NCBI RefSeq assembly: GCF_900114605.1
Contig: NZ_FOTP01000003.1
Span: 496,001 to 560,000, forward strand
DNA: 64,000 nt
Reading direction: 5' to 3'
Source of the DNA: Bradyrhizobium sp. NFR13
GTDB lineage: Bacteria; Pseudomonadota; Alphaproteobacteria; Rhizobiales; Xanthobacteraceae
Position numbers and translations under genes: made by a program. The notes below the pieces were generated by a model. That model was not told the DNA's origin and ran no database searches. It saw only the letters and a program-made list of their open reading frames with translations. Shown here piece by piece: positions 8,376-16,879 of this stretch (position 1 is the stretch's first letter; each line of letters starts with the position of its first letter).

Positions 8376-9302
8376 TCAAGCCTCCAACACGCTTTTCTTG
8401 CCGAACAGGCCCCGTGCGCGGAATGTCACGACGGCAATTAACAACAGATACATGGACAGCATCGACCATTCGGAGGCATAGGCACCGGACAGCCCGACCA
8501 CCATGCCGACCAGGAGGCCGCCCAACGCAGCGCCCCAGAAACTTCCGACGCCGCCGAGCACGATGATGAGAAATGCCGGCACAACGGCATCGACTCCCAT
8601 ATGCGGCCGAATTCCCCACAGCGGCGCCATGATCACACCGGCAAACGCCGCGAGCATCGTGCCAAGGACGAACACCCAAACGCGCAGTCGCGTCAGATCG
8701 ATGCCGAGCGCCTGAACGATTTCGCTGTCATGGGCGCCTGCCTTGACCATCGCACCGAAGCGCGTGCGTTCGACGATGAACCAGACGGCTCCCATGGCCA
8801 CGACCGCCATGCCGGCAGCCCAGAAGCGATAGGTCGACCAGATCAGATCGAGCATGATGAAGCCGCCGGACATGTCACGCGGTACCGGCATCATGTAATC
8901 GCGCGTACCCCACACCACGCGGATCAACTCCTCCAGCACCATGGCAACACCGAAGGTGAGCAGAAGCCCATAGAGCGGATCGCGCCCATAGGTGCGGCGC
9001 ATCAGTCGCTCAAGCACAATACCAAAGGGCGCGACCAGGATCGGGGCTACGACAACTGCCGTGGCAAACCGCAAGCCAAGCGGCACACCCGCCCACGCGA
9101 CCAGGACATCCGGCGGCAACGGCAATTTCGCCCCACAAATCGCATAGGCAAAATACGCGCCGAGAGCGAACAACGAGCCATGGGCAAGGTTGATCTGCTC
9201 CATCAATCCGAGGATCAGCATGAAGCCAAGTGCGATCAGAGAAAAAAGCAAGCCGAGCGCTATGCCGTTCAGCAAATGCGGAAGGAGATTGAGCAGCGAC
9301 AT
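8376..9302 (-). CDS. Branched-chain amino acid-type ABC transporter permease (LivH type)
   Basis: A 308-residue permease. The N-terminal block FSLIALGFMLILGLMEQINLAHGSLFALGAYFAY is the LivH hallmark. The EAA-like loop AHDSEIVQALGIDLTRLRVWVF lies near 190-212, and a conserved ILGGVGSFWGAALGGLLVG-like stretch near 245-263. It is the first gene of the membrane/ATPase block, 69 bases past the solute-binding protein gene and separated from it by a strong hairpin. The ribosome-binding site is weak, consistent with lower expression than the binding protein. Confidence 0.92.
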   Translation of the reverse strand: MSLLNLLPHLLNGIALGLLFSLIALGFMLILGLMEQINLAHGSLFALGAYFAYAICGAKLPLPPDVLVAWAGVPLGLRFATAVVVAPILVAPFGIVLERLMRRTYGRDPLYGLLLTFGVAMVLEELIRVVWGTRDYMMPVPRDMSGGFIMLDLIWSTYRFWAAGMAVVAMGAVWFIVERTRFGAMVKAGAHDSEIVQALGIDLTRLRVWVFVLGTMLAAFAGVIMAPLWGIRPHMGVDAVVPAFLIIVLGGVGSFWGAALGGLLVGMVVGLSGAYASEWSMLSMYLLLIAVVTFRARGLFGKKSVLEA

Positions 9303-9330
9303 AAGCGTTCATCTATTCCAATGAGCGAAC

Positions 9331-9362
9331 ATGAGCGCCCGGAGAGTGGTCCGGGCGCTCAT
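9331..9362 (-). terminator. Attenuator hairpin between binding protein and permease genes
   Basis: A perfect 13-bp inverted repeat (ATGAGCGCCCGGA at 9331-9343 against 9350-9362) with a six-base loop lies in the only gap of the Liv operon. There is no T-run after it, so partial termination or protection of the upstream message from decay is more likely than full stop. Such hairpins commonly give the periplasmic binding protein higher expression than the membrane subunits. Confidence 0.65.
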
Positions 9363-9371
9363 GCGCAGGCT

Positions 9372-10667
9372 TTATGTGTCGAAGACCGGAACGTCCGCGA
9401 GCGCCTTCATCTTGCATTTTTCCAGTGAGGCGTCGTCCACCGCCGTTTCGGGCCTGGTCCAGCTGATGACCTCATACAGATCCGTCTTGTCGACGGGTTT
9501 TGCATTGCGGCGGGCAAGATAGATCGTCTGCTGCACTTGATGCGTCACAGGATCGATATACGCATCGAAATGCTGCATGCGGTCGGCGGCGAGCATCTTG
9601 TGCCCTTCCAGCTGCTTGATCACAGCGTGATTGCTGGTCGTACCGGCGCGCTCGATGGCACGCAGCAATTCGCGTGTCGCGATGTAACCGTTGTAGGAGA
9701 CATTCCCCGGCACCGGAATGGGCGACTGCGGATAGGTCGTTTGCCAGCGCTTGACGAATTCAGCGACGCCGGGCAGCGGCAAGAGATGATACCAATTGGT
9801 GCCAAAGACGCCGAACAGCGTATCCTCCGCGCCCCAGATATCAGGCCAGTCCTGCTGATTGTTAATCCAGGCTGTTTTCTCTTCCAGCTTCAGCGCGCTG
9901 ATCTGCTGACGTAGCGCCTTCATATCGTCGCCGCCAACCGCCATCGCGACCACATCAGGCTTGGCCTGCTGCACCTTGAGGAGATAGGAGGTGAAATCGC
10001 GGGTGCTCTGCGGGATCAGCAGATTATCGATGATCTGTCCGCCAGCCTTCTCGACCTCAGCTTTGGTCGCGGCCGATGTCGTGTGCCCCCACACATAGTC
10101 GTTTGTCAGCAGCAGCCACTTCTTGCCGATCTTCTGAACCGCATTCTGGACGGCGGCTTTGGAAAAATTGGTCCCGTTCCCATCCCAGACGAATTTGATG
10201 CGTGAACAGTTCTCGCCTGCTTCACTTGGCGCCGACGAGTTGGTGTTGAAATAGATGGTGCCGTATTTATTCGCGACTTGCGTGATGGCATTGGCGACAC
10301 CCGAATGCACGGCGCCGATCAGGAAGCCACACTGCTCCTGCGTGATGAAACGCTCCGCGATGCGCGTGCCAGTCGCCGCATTGGTTTCAGTGTCGGCCGT
10401 CGTCCATTCGATCTTGCGACCGAGCACGCCGCCTTTTGCGTTGAATTCATCGATTGCGAGGCGGATGCCGCGCATGTCGTCCTGCCCGCTATTGCCGTAT
10501 TGGCCGCTGGCATCGCAGGTGAGACCCAGTTTGATGGGCTTCTTTTCGCCCTGCGCCAGAACACGTGTGTGTTGCCATGGACCGAAAAATGTCGCTGTGG
10601 CAGACAGCAAGCCGCCCTTCACGAGGGCACGCCGGGACAGCCCGGACGTATCGCTACGTCGCTTCAT
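9372..10667 (-). CDS. Liv-type ABC transporter substrate-binding protein, Tat-exported
   Basis: A 431-residue periplasmic binding protein of the Leu/Ile/Val family (type I fold). The N-terminus, KRRSDTSGLSRRALVKGGLL, carries a twin-arginine SRRALVKGG motif followed by a hydrophobic stretch, predicting Tat export. The mature part begins near PIKLGLTCDASGQYGNSGQDDMRG, the usual ligand-binding start. The strong AGGAGGAAACA ribosome-binding site and the downstream hairpin suggest high expression. The ligand is unknown: this family also binds amides, aromatic acids and short dicarboxylates. It is the promoter-proximal gene of the operon and is divergent from the RpiR-type regulator. Confidence 0.92.
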   Translation of the reverse strand: MKRRSDTSGLSRRALVKGGLLSATATFFGPWQHTRVLAQGEKKPIKLGLTCDASGQYGNSGQDDMRGIRLAIDEFNAKGGVLGRKIEWTTADTETNAATGTRIAERFITQEQCGFLIGAVHSGVANAITQVANKYGTIYFNTNSSAPSEAGENCSRIKFVWDGNGTNFSKAAVQNAVQKIGKKWLLLTNDYVWGHTTSAATKAEVEKAGGQIIDNLLIPQSTRDFTSYLLKVQQAKPDVVAMAVGGDDMKALRQQISALKLEEKTAWINNQQDWPDIWGAEDTLFGVFGTNWYHLLPLPGVAEFVKRWQTTYPQSPIPVPGNVSYNGYIATRELLRAIERAGTTSNHAVIKQLEGHKMLAADRMQHFDAYIDPVTHQVQQTIYLARRNAKPVDKTDLYEVISWTRPETAVDDASLEKCKMKALADVPVFDT

Positions 10668-10732
10668 TGTTTCCTCCTGGACTCGGCGGCTCTTTTATTG
10701 ATGTCCGCGCGTAGTATGGCCTTAGAATAAAC

Positions 10733-10758
10733 ATTCCACGAAGTATGTAAAGTGGAAT
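10733..10758. promoter_or_regulatory. Inverted-repeat operator candidate in the divergent SBP/rpiR region
   Basis: ATTCCAC at 10733-10739 and GTGGAAT at 10752-10758 form a perfect 7-bp inverted repeat with a 12-base A/T-rich spacer. It lies between the binding-protein gene (start 10667, minus) and the RpiR-family gene (start about 10803, plus). Position and symmetry suggest the binding site of that dimeric regulator. Confidence 0.6.
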
Positions 10759-10802
10759 ATAAAAATCAGAGAAGTCGATGCCCGCAAATACGAGCCAATC
10801 GC

Positions 10803-11645
10803 ATGCCCACTAAAGCCAACGCCCGCCAGCACGGCACCTATGAAAACCTCCGTCATGAGATCGCGCGCCAACATCCGGATTTTTCAGATCGCCTTCGCGT
10901 GATCGCGGAGTTTGCACTCGAGCATCCCACGGAGATGGCACTCGGAACCGTCGCGGAAGTCGCACAGCGTGCGAAGGTGCAGCCGTCCGCCATTGTGAGA
11001 TTTGCGCGCGCACTGGGCTATGGCGGCTTCACAGAATTGCAACAGGTGTTCCGTTCAAGGCTCGTCGCCAGTGTGCCGCCGAGCTACAAGGAGCGCATCA
11101 CCGGGCTGCGGCGCGATGGCCGCTTTCAGGATGCGAACAATCCGCAGGCGGTTCTGACCCGCTTCGCGTCAGAAGGCATGGTCTCGCTTGAAAGCCTGCA
11201 GGACCGCGTAAGGCAGGCAGATCTTGTGCGCGCGATCGAACTGCTCGGCGCCGCTGAGACGATCTACGTCCTGGGCCTTGGCGGCTCTTTCCCGGTCGCA
11301 GCTCATCTGACTTATGTTCTGCGCAAACTCGGGCGCCGCGTTGTCATCCTCGACGGACTTGGCAGCGCGCTTGGCGATCAGGCCGCTTCGGCGACACCTG
11401 CCGATGCGCTCGTGGCCATCAGCTTCAGGGTCTACAATCCCGACACAGCACGACTGTTTCCGGAGCTCGTAGCCCGCCGCTTGCCTGCCATTTCGATCAC
11501 AGACAGCTTGCTCAGCCCCATTGTCGAAGGCGCCAGCGTCGTTTTCGAAATCCCGGATATGCCGGAAGCCGCACTCCGTACGATGGTCGCTCCCATGTGT
11601 CTCGCCCAGACACTAGCCGTCGGTCTCACGCTCACACTTGACTGA
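10803..11645 (+). CDS. MurR/RpiR family transcriptional regulator
   Basis: A 280-residue regulator with an N-terminal RpiR-type helix-turn-helix (about 15-80: ALGTVAEVAQRAKVQPSAIV then RFARALGYGGFTELQ) and a C-terminal SIS domain (about 115-260; YVLGLGGSFPVAAHLTYVL). SIS domains sense phosphorylated sugars or related small molecules. A GTG at 10752 would add 17 residues, but that codon lies inside the palindrome, so the ATG at 10803 is preferred. The gene is divergent from the Liv operon and followed 32 bases later by an SDR gene, so it probably represses or activates transport and use of the same compound. Confidence 0.87.
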   Translation: MPTKANARQHGTYENLRHEIARQHPDFSDRLRVIAEFALEHPTEMALGTVAEVAQRAKVQPSAIVRFARALGYGGFTELQQVFRSRLVASVPPSYKERITGLRRDGRFQDANNPQAVLTRFASEGMVSLESLQDRVRQADLVRAIELLGAAETIYVLGLGGSFPVAAHLTYVLRKLGRRVVILDGLGSALGDQAASATPADALVAISFRVYNPDTARLFPELVARRLPAISITDSLLSPIVEGASVVFEIPDMPEAALRTMVAPMCLAQTLAVGLTLTLD

Positions 11646-11677
11646 AGATAACTCTCATTAACTGACAGGATGAAGTC

Positions 11678-12490
11678 ATGTCCGCTCGTATGCTGGAAGG
11701 CCAGGTCGCACTCGTCACAGGTGCAGGTCGCGGGCTTGGCCGCGCCTTTGCCGAACGACTCGCAGCCCTCGGTTGCCATATCGCGATTCACGGCATGCGC
11801 GAGCACGGCCCTTCCGAGTTTGGTGGCACTGAAACGCTTACGGATGTCGCTCGATCGATAGCCGACAAGAACAGCGTCCGCACCTTCAAGGTTCTCGGCG
11901 ATCTTACGCAATCAGAAGACATCGCGCGGGTCATTCAGATCACCGAGGCCAATCTCGGCCCCATCGATATCCTCGTGCATAATGCCGGCGGCGACATCGC
12001 GGCTGCGGGCGGAAAGCCGAACCCGAACGATGTCGTAAATATCAAGGCCGAGGATGTGCGGGCCGTCATCGACCGCAATCTTCTGAGCACAATCTTCGTC
12101 TGCCAGCAGGTGGCGCGAGGCATGATGGACCGACGCCGCGGGCGTATTATCAACATCGGCTCAGTTGCGGCATTCAAAGGACGCACAAATGCATCGATCT
12201 ACGCAACGGCGAAAGCCGGCGCGATGCATTTTACCCGGTGTCTCGCCGACCAGATGCGGACCTATGATGTCACCGTTAACACGATCGCCCCTGGCGACAC
12301 ACGCACGGAGCGGTTTATGGCAACACGTACTGTTGATCCTGCGCGGCTGATTCAGGAAGGGTCGCTCGACCGCATTGCCACCATAGACGAGGTTGCGCGC
12401 GTCATTGACTTATTTGCCGGACCTATGGGAGCGTTCGTATCGGGCCAGGTCATTCGCGTCGACGGCGGCGGCCAGCTCTGGCCGGCATGA
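11678..12490 (+). CDS. SDR family oxidoreductase (FabG-like)
   Basis: A 270-residue short-chain dehydrogenase/reductase. The NAD(P)-binding TGAGRGLGRAF (about 12-22), NAG motif (VHNAGGD, about 100) and catalytic Ser...Tyr-x3-Lys (NIGSVAAFKG then YATAKAG, about 150-175) are intact. It ends in the usual GQVIRVDGGGQLWPA. It lies directly downstream of the RpiR regulator on the same strand and probably belongs to the regulated catabolic unit, interconverting an alcohol and a ketone or aldehyde. The exact substrate is unknown. Confidence 0.9.
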   Translation: MSARMLEGQVALVTGAGRGLGRAFAERLAALGCHIAIHGMREHGPSEFGGTETLTDVARSIADKNSVRTFKVLGDLTQSEDIARVIQITEANLGPIDILVHNAGGDIAAAGGKPNPNDVVNIKAEDVRAVIDRNLLSTIFVCQQVARGMMDRRRGRIINIGSVAAFKGRTNASIYATAKAGAMHFTRCLADQMRTYDVTVNTIAPGDTRTERFMATRTVDPARLIQEGSLDRIATIDEVARVIDLFAGPMGAFVSGQVIRVDGGGQLWPA

Positions 12491-12636
12491 CGTCGAACGA
12501 GGTTCATTCCTCGATATTTGAGAGGCAACTCGCGCGTCGTTTGCGAGCTTCTCAGGGTTGATGATGCATAGAGCCGCCTCCCCTGCATCGACGGCAGCGT
12601 CACTACTCTGCCGAAGGCATACAGTTGTGCAGAAGA

Positions 12637-13848
12637 TCAGCCACCCAGATCAGAGTTGATGGTTCGACGATGGGAAAATCCCTGAAGGACAGCAGCGACA
12701 ACTGCCAGCCCTGCTCCGAAGATGCTCACCGCGCCCCAACCACCCTGACTCCAGAAGAACGTCGCACCTGCCGACCCTACTGAGCCACCCAGGAACATGC
12801 CAGTCATGAAGATCGTGTTCAGTCGTCCGCGTGCTTCTGGATGCAGTCCAAATACAATGTGTTGATTGGAGATCAGCGCGCTCGTCACGCCGACATCGAG
12901 AATGACGACACCGACAACCAGCCCGATCACACTTCCCCAGAACCCGAATATGATCCACGACACGCAGGTTATCGCTGCGCCGATCAAGGCCACGCGAGCC
13001 GGCCCGCGTTGATCTGCAAGCCTGCCTGCAAGCGGAGCTGCGAAAATGCCGACGGCGCCAACGATCCCGAAGAGCCCTGCGATGTCTGCTCCGAGCGCGA
13101 AACGCGGCTCCTGGAGATGAAGGGCGAGGATCGTCCAGAATACCGTAAAGGATGCGAACAGCGCGGCCTGCACGACGGTTGCCGAGCGCAGTGACGGCTC
13201 GTTGCGCCACAGATGAATCATGGATCTGAGCGCGCTGCTGTATGGCATGGCGACGTAGGGATGGCTGCGCGGAAGTGCGATTGCCATGGTCAGACCGGCG
13301 ATGATGGCCACGGGCGAGCCCACCCAGAACATTTCGCGCCATCCGGCATGGGTTGCGACGAACCCGGCCAATGTCCGACTGAACAACAGACCACACAGCA
13401 ATCCGGACATGATCGTCCCGACCGTCTGACCGCGCCGCTCCGGTGACGCCAACAACGCTGCAAACGGGATGATCTGCTGAGCGACGGTCGACGTCGCTCC
13501 GACAAGCAAGGATGCAGCGACCAGCGCCCATCCGGTCGGCGCCAGTGCAGCGAGAACGAGGGCGGCCGCCAACAAAGCGAACTGCCCGACAATAAGTCGC
13601 CGCCGATCCATCATGTCGCCCAAGGGCACGAGGAGAAAGAGCCCCGCCGCGTAGCCGATCTGGGTCGCCGTCGGAATCAGTCCCGTGGCAGACTGTCCCG
13701 GGAATTCAGCCTGGATCACCCCGAGCATTGGCTGGTTGTAGTAGATGTTGGCAACCGCGACGCCGGTCGCCGCCGCCATTACGAATGTCAAAGAACGACC
13801 GAAGGGTTTTGAAACCGTTTGTACGGATGGGGTTGCAAGCTCAGACAT
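12637..13848 (-). CDS. MFS transporter (drug/arabinose efflux type)
   Basis: A 403-residue major facilitator protein with about twelve hydrophobic segments. The N-terminus GVAVANIYYNQPMLGVIQAEFPG and the loop LGDMMDRRRLIVGQF (motif A between helices 2 and 3) are typical of YgaY/AraJ-like exporters. I take the ATG at 13848. The open frame extends another 150 residues upstream, but that part is antisense to the LysR gene and has no membrane-protein character. Divergent pairing with a LysR regulator suggests efflux of a small toxic molecule. Confidence 0.88.
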   Translation of the reverse strand: MSELATPSVQTVSKPFGRSLTFVMAAATGVAVANIYYNQPMLGVIQAEFPGQSATGLIPTATQIGYAAGLFLLVPLGDMMDRRRLIVGQFALLAAALVLAALAPTGWALVAASLLVGATSTVAQQIIPFAALLASPERRGQTVGTIMSGLLCGLLFSRTLAGFVATHAGWREMFWVGSPVAIIAGLTMAIALPRSHPYVAMPYSSALRSMIHLWRNEPSLRSATVVQAALFASFTVFWTILALHLQEPRFALGADIAGLFGIVGAVGIFAAPLAGRLADQRGPARVALIGAAITCVSWIIFGFWGSVIGLVVGVVILDVGVTSALISNQHIVFGLHPEARGRLNTIFMTGMFLGGSVGSAGATFFWSQGGWGAVSIFGAGLAVVAAVLQGFSHRRTINSDLGG

Positions 13849-13874
13849 CGAAAACCTCGCGAATGGAATGACGA

Positions 13875-13894
13875 CGATATCTAGATCTGTATCG
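13875..13894. promoter_or_regulatory. Palindrome, distal LysR-site candidate
   Basis: CGATA at 13875-13879 and TATCG at 13890-13894 form an inverted repeat that shares its half-site with the promoter-proximal palindrome at 13930-13946. Paired sites in the gap between a LysR gene and its divergent target are usual for this family. Confidence 0.45.
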
Positions 13895-13929
13895 GTTTCT
13901 GATGTAGCGTTGCCAAAAGATAAGCCGAC

Positions 13930-13946
13930 ATATCGGAATTCGATAT
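13930..13946. promoter_or_regulatory. LysR-type operator candidate next to the lysR start
   Basis: ATATCG-GAATT-CGATAT (13930-13946) is a perfect inverted repeat of the T-N11-A kind recognised by LysR-type regulators. It ends one base before the start codon of the LysR gene, which points to autoregulation by occlusion. Confidence 0.6.
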
Positions 13947-13947
13947 A

Positions 13948-14841
13948 ATGGATACTGCCACCGTTGCCGTCCTGGTTGATGCTGCTTTGGTCGGAAGCCT
14001 CGCAGGAGCCGCACGTAGACTTGGCATCTCCCCGATGGTCGCAACGCGTCGTTTGGCGGCCCTGGAGCAGGACCTCGGCGTGCGCTTGTTTCATCGCACG
14101 ACGCGATCGATGTCGCTGACACCGGAGGGCGAAGCGTTTTTGCCCTACGCCCAGGCGCTGGTTGAGGGGGAGCTTGCAGCAAGGGCAAATCTTCGCGCCG
14201 CCAAAGAGGGCGTTTCGGGCACGCTTCGGGTTAATACCTCGGCCGCCTTCGGACGAAAGCTGATTGCGCCGATCATCCCGCGTTTGCTGACGAGCCACCC
14301 GGCATTGCGGATCGACCTTGAACTCAACGATAGCGTGGTCGACATAACGGGCACGGGAACGGACCTCGCAATCCGCTTCGCGGAGCCTCGGGAAAACAGT
14401 CTGGTTGCGCGATCACTTGGCATCAGCCCGCGCGTCCTGGTCGCAGCGCCAAGTTACATCGAAGCGCATGGTCGACCTTCTACCGCCGCCGATCTCAAGG
14501 GACACGCCTGCCTGTCACTCTCGGGAACAAGCCGTTGGCCGTTCCGCATCGGCGGCCGCGAGCGGCACGTGCCGATCAACGCGCGCTTCTCGGCAAGCAG
14601 TGCCGATGCTCTTCACGACGCCTGCGTCCACGGCGCAGGCATCACGCTTCTTTCTCACTGGAACGTTCATGAAGATCTTCTGGACGGCCGGCTTTTACGC
14701 CTCGAACTACAAGACGCCGAAACAGATGATCATACAATCTGGGCCGTCTATCCCACCGCGCGACTTGTGCTTCCCAAGGTCAGGATGTTCATCGCTGAGC
14801 TCGAGTTGCTTTTGGCGGCTAATTATCCCCACCGCCGGTAG
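13948..14841 (+). CDS. LysR family transcriptional regulator
   Basis: A 297-residue LysR-type regulator. The winged helix-turn-helix is at about 5-62 (AGAARRLGISPMVATRRLAA then LEQDLGVRLFHRTTRS), and the effector-binding domain at about 90-290 starts with SGTLRVNTSAAFG. It is divergent from the MFS exporter with 99 bases between, containing two related palindromes, so the exporter is its likely target. The last bases overlap the convergent remnant gene on the other strand. Confidence 0.92.
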   Translation: MDTATVAVLVDAALVGSLAGAARRLGISPMVATRRLAALEQDLGVRLFHRTTRSMSLTPEGEAFLPYAQALVEGELAARANLRAAKEGVSGTLRVNTSAAFGRKLIAPIIPRLLTSHPALRIDLELNDSVVDITGTGTDLAIRFAEPRENSLVARSLGISPRVLVAAPSYIEAHGRPSTAADLKGHACLSLSGTSRWPFRIGGRERHVPINARFSASSADALHDACVHGAGITLLSHWNVHEDLLDGRLLRLELQDAETDDHTIWAVYPTARLVLPKVRMFIAELELLLAANYPHRR

Positions 14842-15566
14842 GGACCGCCTAGCGCGCGCCCCGTATGCGTTTCGGCGGCCTTCGGGGGAACCGTAAGGGC
14901 GGCGAGTCGCCAGATGGCTTCGTCATCAAGCTGCAGCGGCTCTCGCGTCGTAACAAGAATATCCACATACGCCGTTTTAGCGAGGAAGCTGGCAACGAGT
15001 TTGGCCACTGGACCCAGCACATGCTCACAACAGTCCAGGATCAGAAGCAATCGCCTATCGCGGAGCGCCGACACGATTTGTTCGATACCGGGCCAGTCCG
15101 TTACTCTCAACCCGATCGCATTCGGCCAATGCCGTGTAGACAAGATCAATTGAGGATATTCTAGATCGATAAAGTAGGCGCCGTCGGCGTAGTTTGCGGC
15201 CCGGTCGTTCGCGACCTGCAATGCAATCGTTGTTTTCCCGATGCCACCCGATCCAAGGATCGTCACAAGTCGTCGGCTATTTAGAAGCTCGTGAATCCCA
15301 TCCGCTGCCGCCTCGCGACCGATCGGCTTTACAACAATTCCAGGAATGCCGAACCGGGGCTGGTTTTCAGAGCGACGGATGACCGGCTCTTTCACAACAT
15401 TAGCGTCGAAACGGTAGCCCTGAGATGGATCAGCTTGAATTACGGCGCCGTAATCACGCAGAGCTTTTCTCACCCCTGAGATTTGGACCCGCAAATTGCT
15501 TTGATCAACGTCGGCGCAGCATAGAAGTATTGCCTCAGGTTTTACCAGACTTTCCGCAGGGTCTAG
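14823..15566 (-). pseudogene. Truncated winged-helix / NTPase-domain regulator remnant
   Basis: The frame encodes the second half of an OmpR/CadC-type winged helix (SNLRVQISGVRKALRDYG) followed by a linker and an AP-type NTPase core with Walker A (ILGSGGIGKTT) and Walker B-like LLLILDCCEHV. Complete proteins of this type are about 900 residues with a long C-terminal TPR or sensory part. Here the frame stops at 14823, soon after TTREPLQLDDEAIWRLAALTV. The N-terminal half of the winged helix is degraded (AILLCCADVDQSN) and preceded by a stop near 15566 with no good start. I read it as a decaying fragment. The first possible start inside is a TTG at 15494. Confidence 0.75.
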
Positions 15567-15688
15567 AAAACGCCGCCGTTATCTTCGGCACAAGCCGCCA
15601 TTCACGCCGCCAAAGGCGCCCTGTCCGTCGGGCGCGCCCCGGTTGTGCCATTTAACAGCGTTTGGTGACTACGACCTCAAGATATTGG

Positions 15689-16714
15689 TTAGGCGACCAC
15701 CATTCCCTGGGCTGCGGCACGCAGCGGCTTGCCTGCCGATGCGTCGAGAAATCCGGTCAGGCGCTGGCGAATGATCTTCTCGGCGTCCGCCATGATACGA
15801 TCGATCAACTCCTTGACGGTCGGGATATCATTGATCAGTCCGGCCACCATGCCGCAACTCCAGGCACCGGCGTCCATCTCACCGTTCACCATGACCTTCG
15901 GATAGACGCCCGCGACTTCATTGATGATGTCGCCGATGACCAACGAATCGCCTTTCTCGCGTTCCGTAGCGATCAACCGCTCGACACCGGCATTGTTGAG
16001 GACGCGCTCCGTGTTTCTCAGCGAGCGCATCACCAGGCGGGTATCGAGCTCGGAAGCCTTCACGATCGCATCCTTGACGTTCTGATGGACGGGAGCTTCC
16101 TTGGTCGCGACAAACCGCGTTCCCATGTTCATGCCCGCGGCGCCCATCGCAAGGGCTGCGACGAGACTGCGCGCATCCGCCATGCCACCTGACGCAACGA
16201 ACGGGATCTTCAACTCCTCCGCAGCACGCGGCAGCAGGATCATGTTGGGCATATCGTCTTCGCCGGGATGACCGCCGCATTCGAAGCCATCGACGCTCAC
16301 GGCGTCACAGCCGATTTTCTCCGCCTTGAGAGAATGGCGGACGGAGGTGCATTTGTGGATGACCTTGATCCCCGCCTCTTTCAGAGCCGGCATATATTGC
16401 TCCGGGCTTCGGCCGGCGGTTTCAACGGCCTTGATCCCACCTTCCTTGATGGCCGCGATATATTCCGGATAGGGCGGCGCATCGAAAGTCGGCAAGAAAG
16501 TGAGATTCACACCGAACGGCTTGTCGGTCATGTCGTGGCAGCGCGCAATTTCCTTCGCGAGATTCTCGGGAGTGCGCTGCGTCAGTCCGGTGATGATGCC
16601 GAGGCCGCCGGCATTCGAGACTGCAGCAGCCAGTTCGGCGAATCCCACATAGTGCATACCACCCTGGATGATCGGATGCTCGATGCCGAACAGGTCGGTG
16701 ATGGCAGTTCTCAT
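15689..16714 (-). CDS. Nitronate monooxygenase / 2-nitropropane dioxygenase family flavoprotein
   Basis: A 341-residue FMN-dependent TIM-barrel enzyme. Conserved blocks are PIIQGGMHYVGFAELAAAVSNAGGLG (about 14-38), the DAVSVDGFECGGHPGED segment with the histidine (about 135-150), PFVASGGMADARSLVAALAMGAAGMNMGTRF, and the C-terminal GLINDIPTVKELID. The family oxidises alkyl nitronates, but many members are of unknown substrate and sit in fatty- or aromatic-acid CoA clusters, as here. The start ATG has GGAGACGATC upstream. It is the most distal gene of the minus-strand CoA catabolic set. Confidence 0.88.
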   Translation of the reverse strand: MRTAITDLFGIEHPIIQGGMHYVGFAELAAAVSNAGGLGIITGLTQRTPENLAKEIARCHDMTDKPFGVNLTFLPTFDAPPYPEYIAAIKEGGIKAVETAGRSPEQYMPALKEAGIKVIHKCTSVRHSLKAEKIGCDAVSVDGFECGGHPGEDDMPNMILLPRAAEELKIPFVASGGMADARSLVAALAMGAAGMNMGTRFVATKEAPVHQNVKDAIVKASELDTRLVMRSLRNTERVLNNAGVERLIATEREKGDSLVIGDIINEVAGVYPKVMVNGEMDAGAWSCGMVAGLINDIPTVKELIDRIMADAEKIIRQRLTGFLDASAGKPLRAAAQGMVVA

Positions 16715-16879
16715 GATCGTCTCCGGCTTGTGCTGTTTCAGTTATCTGATTTCCGATGAGGAGCTCGCAAGCCCGCGCCCGATGTGACACTGCGTGCGCT
16801 GCGCTTGAGAGCGTCTGGATTGTCTTTGTCGAGACTTCGGCTTTGAAAGGCGCCTTTCAGGCTCCTTGCGAGTGAGACG

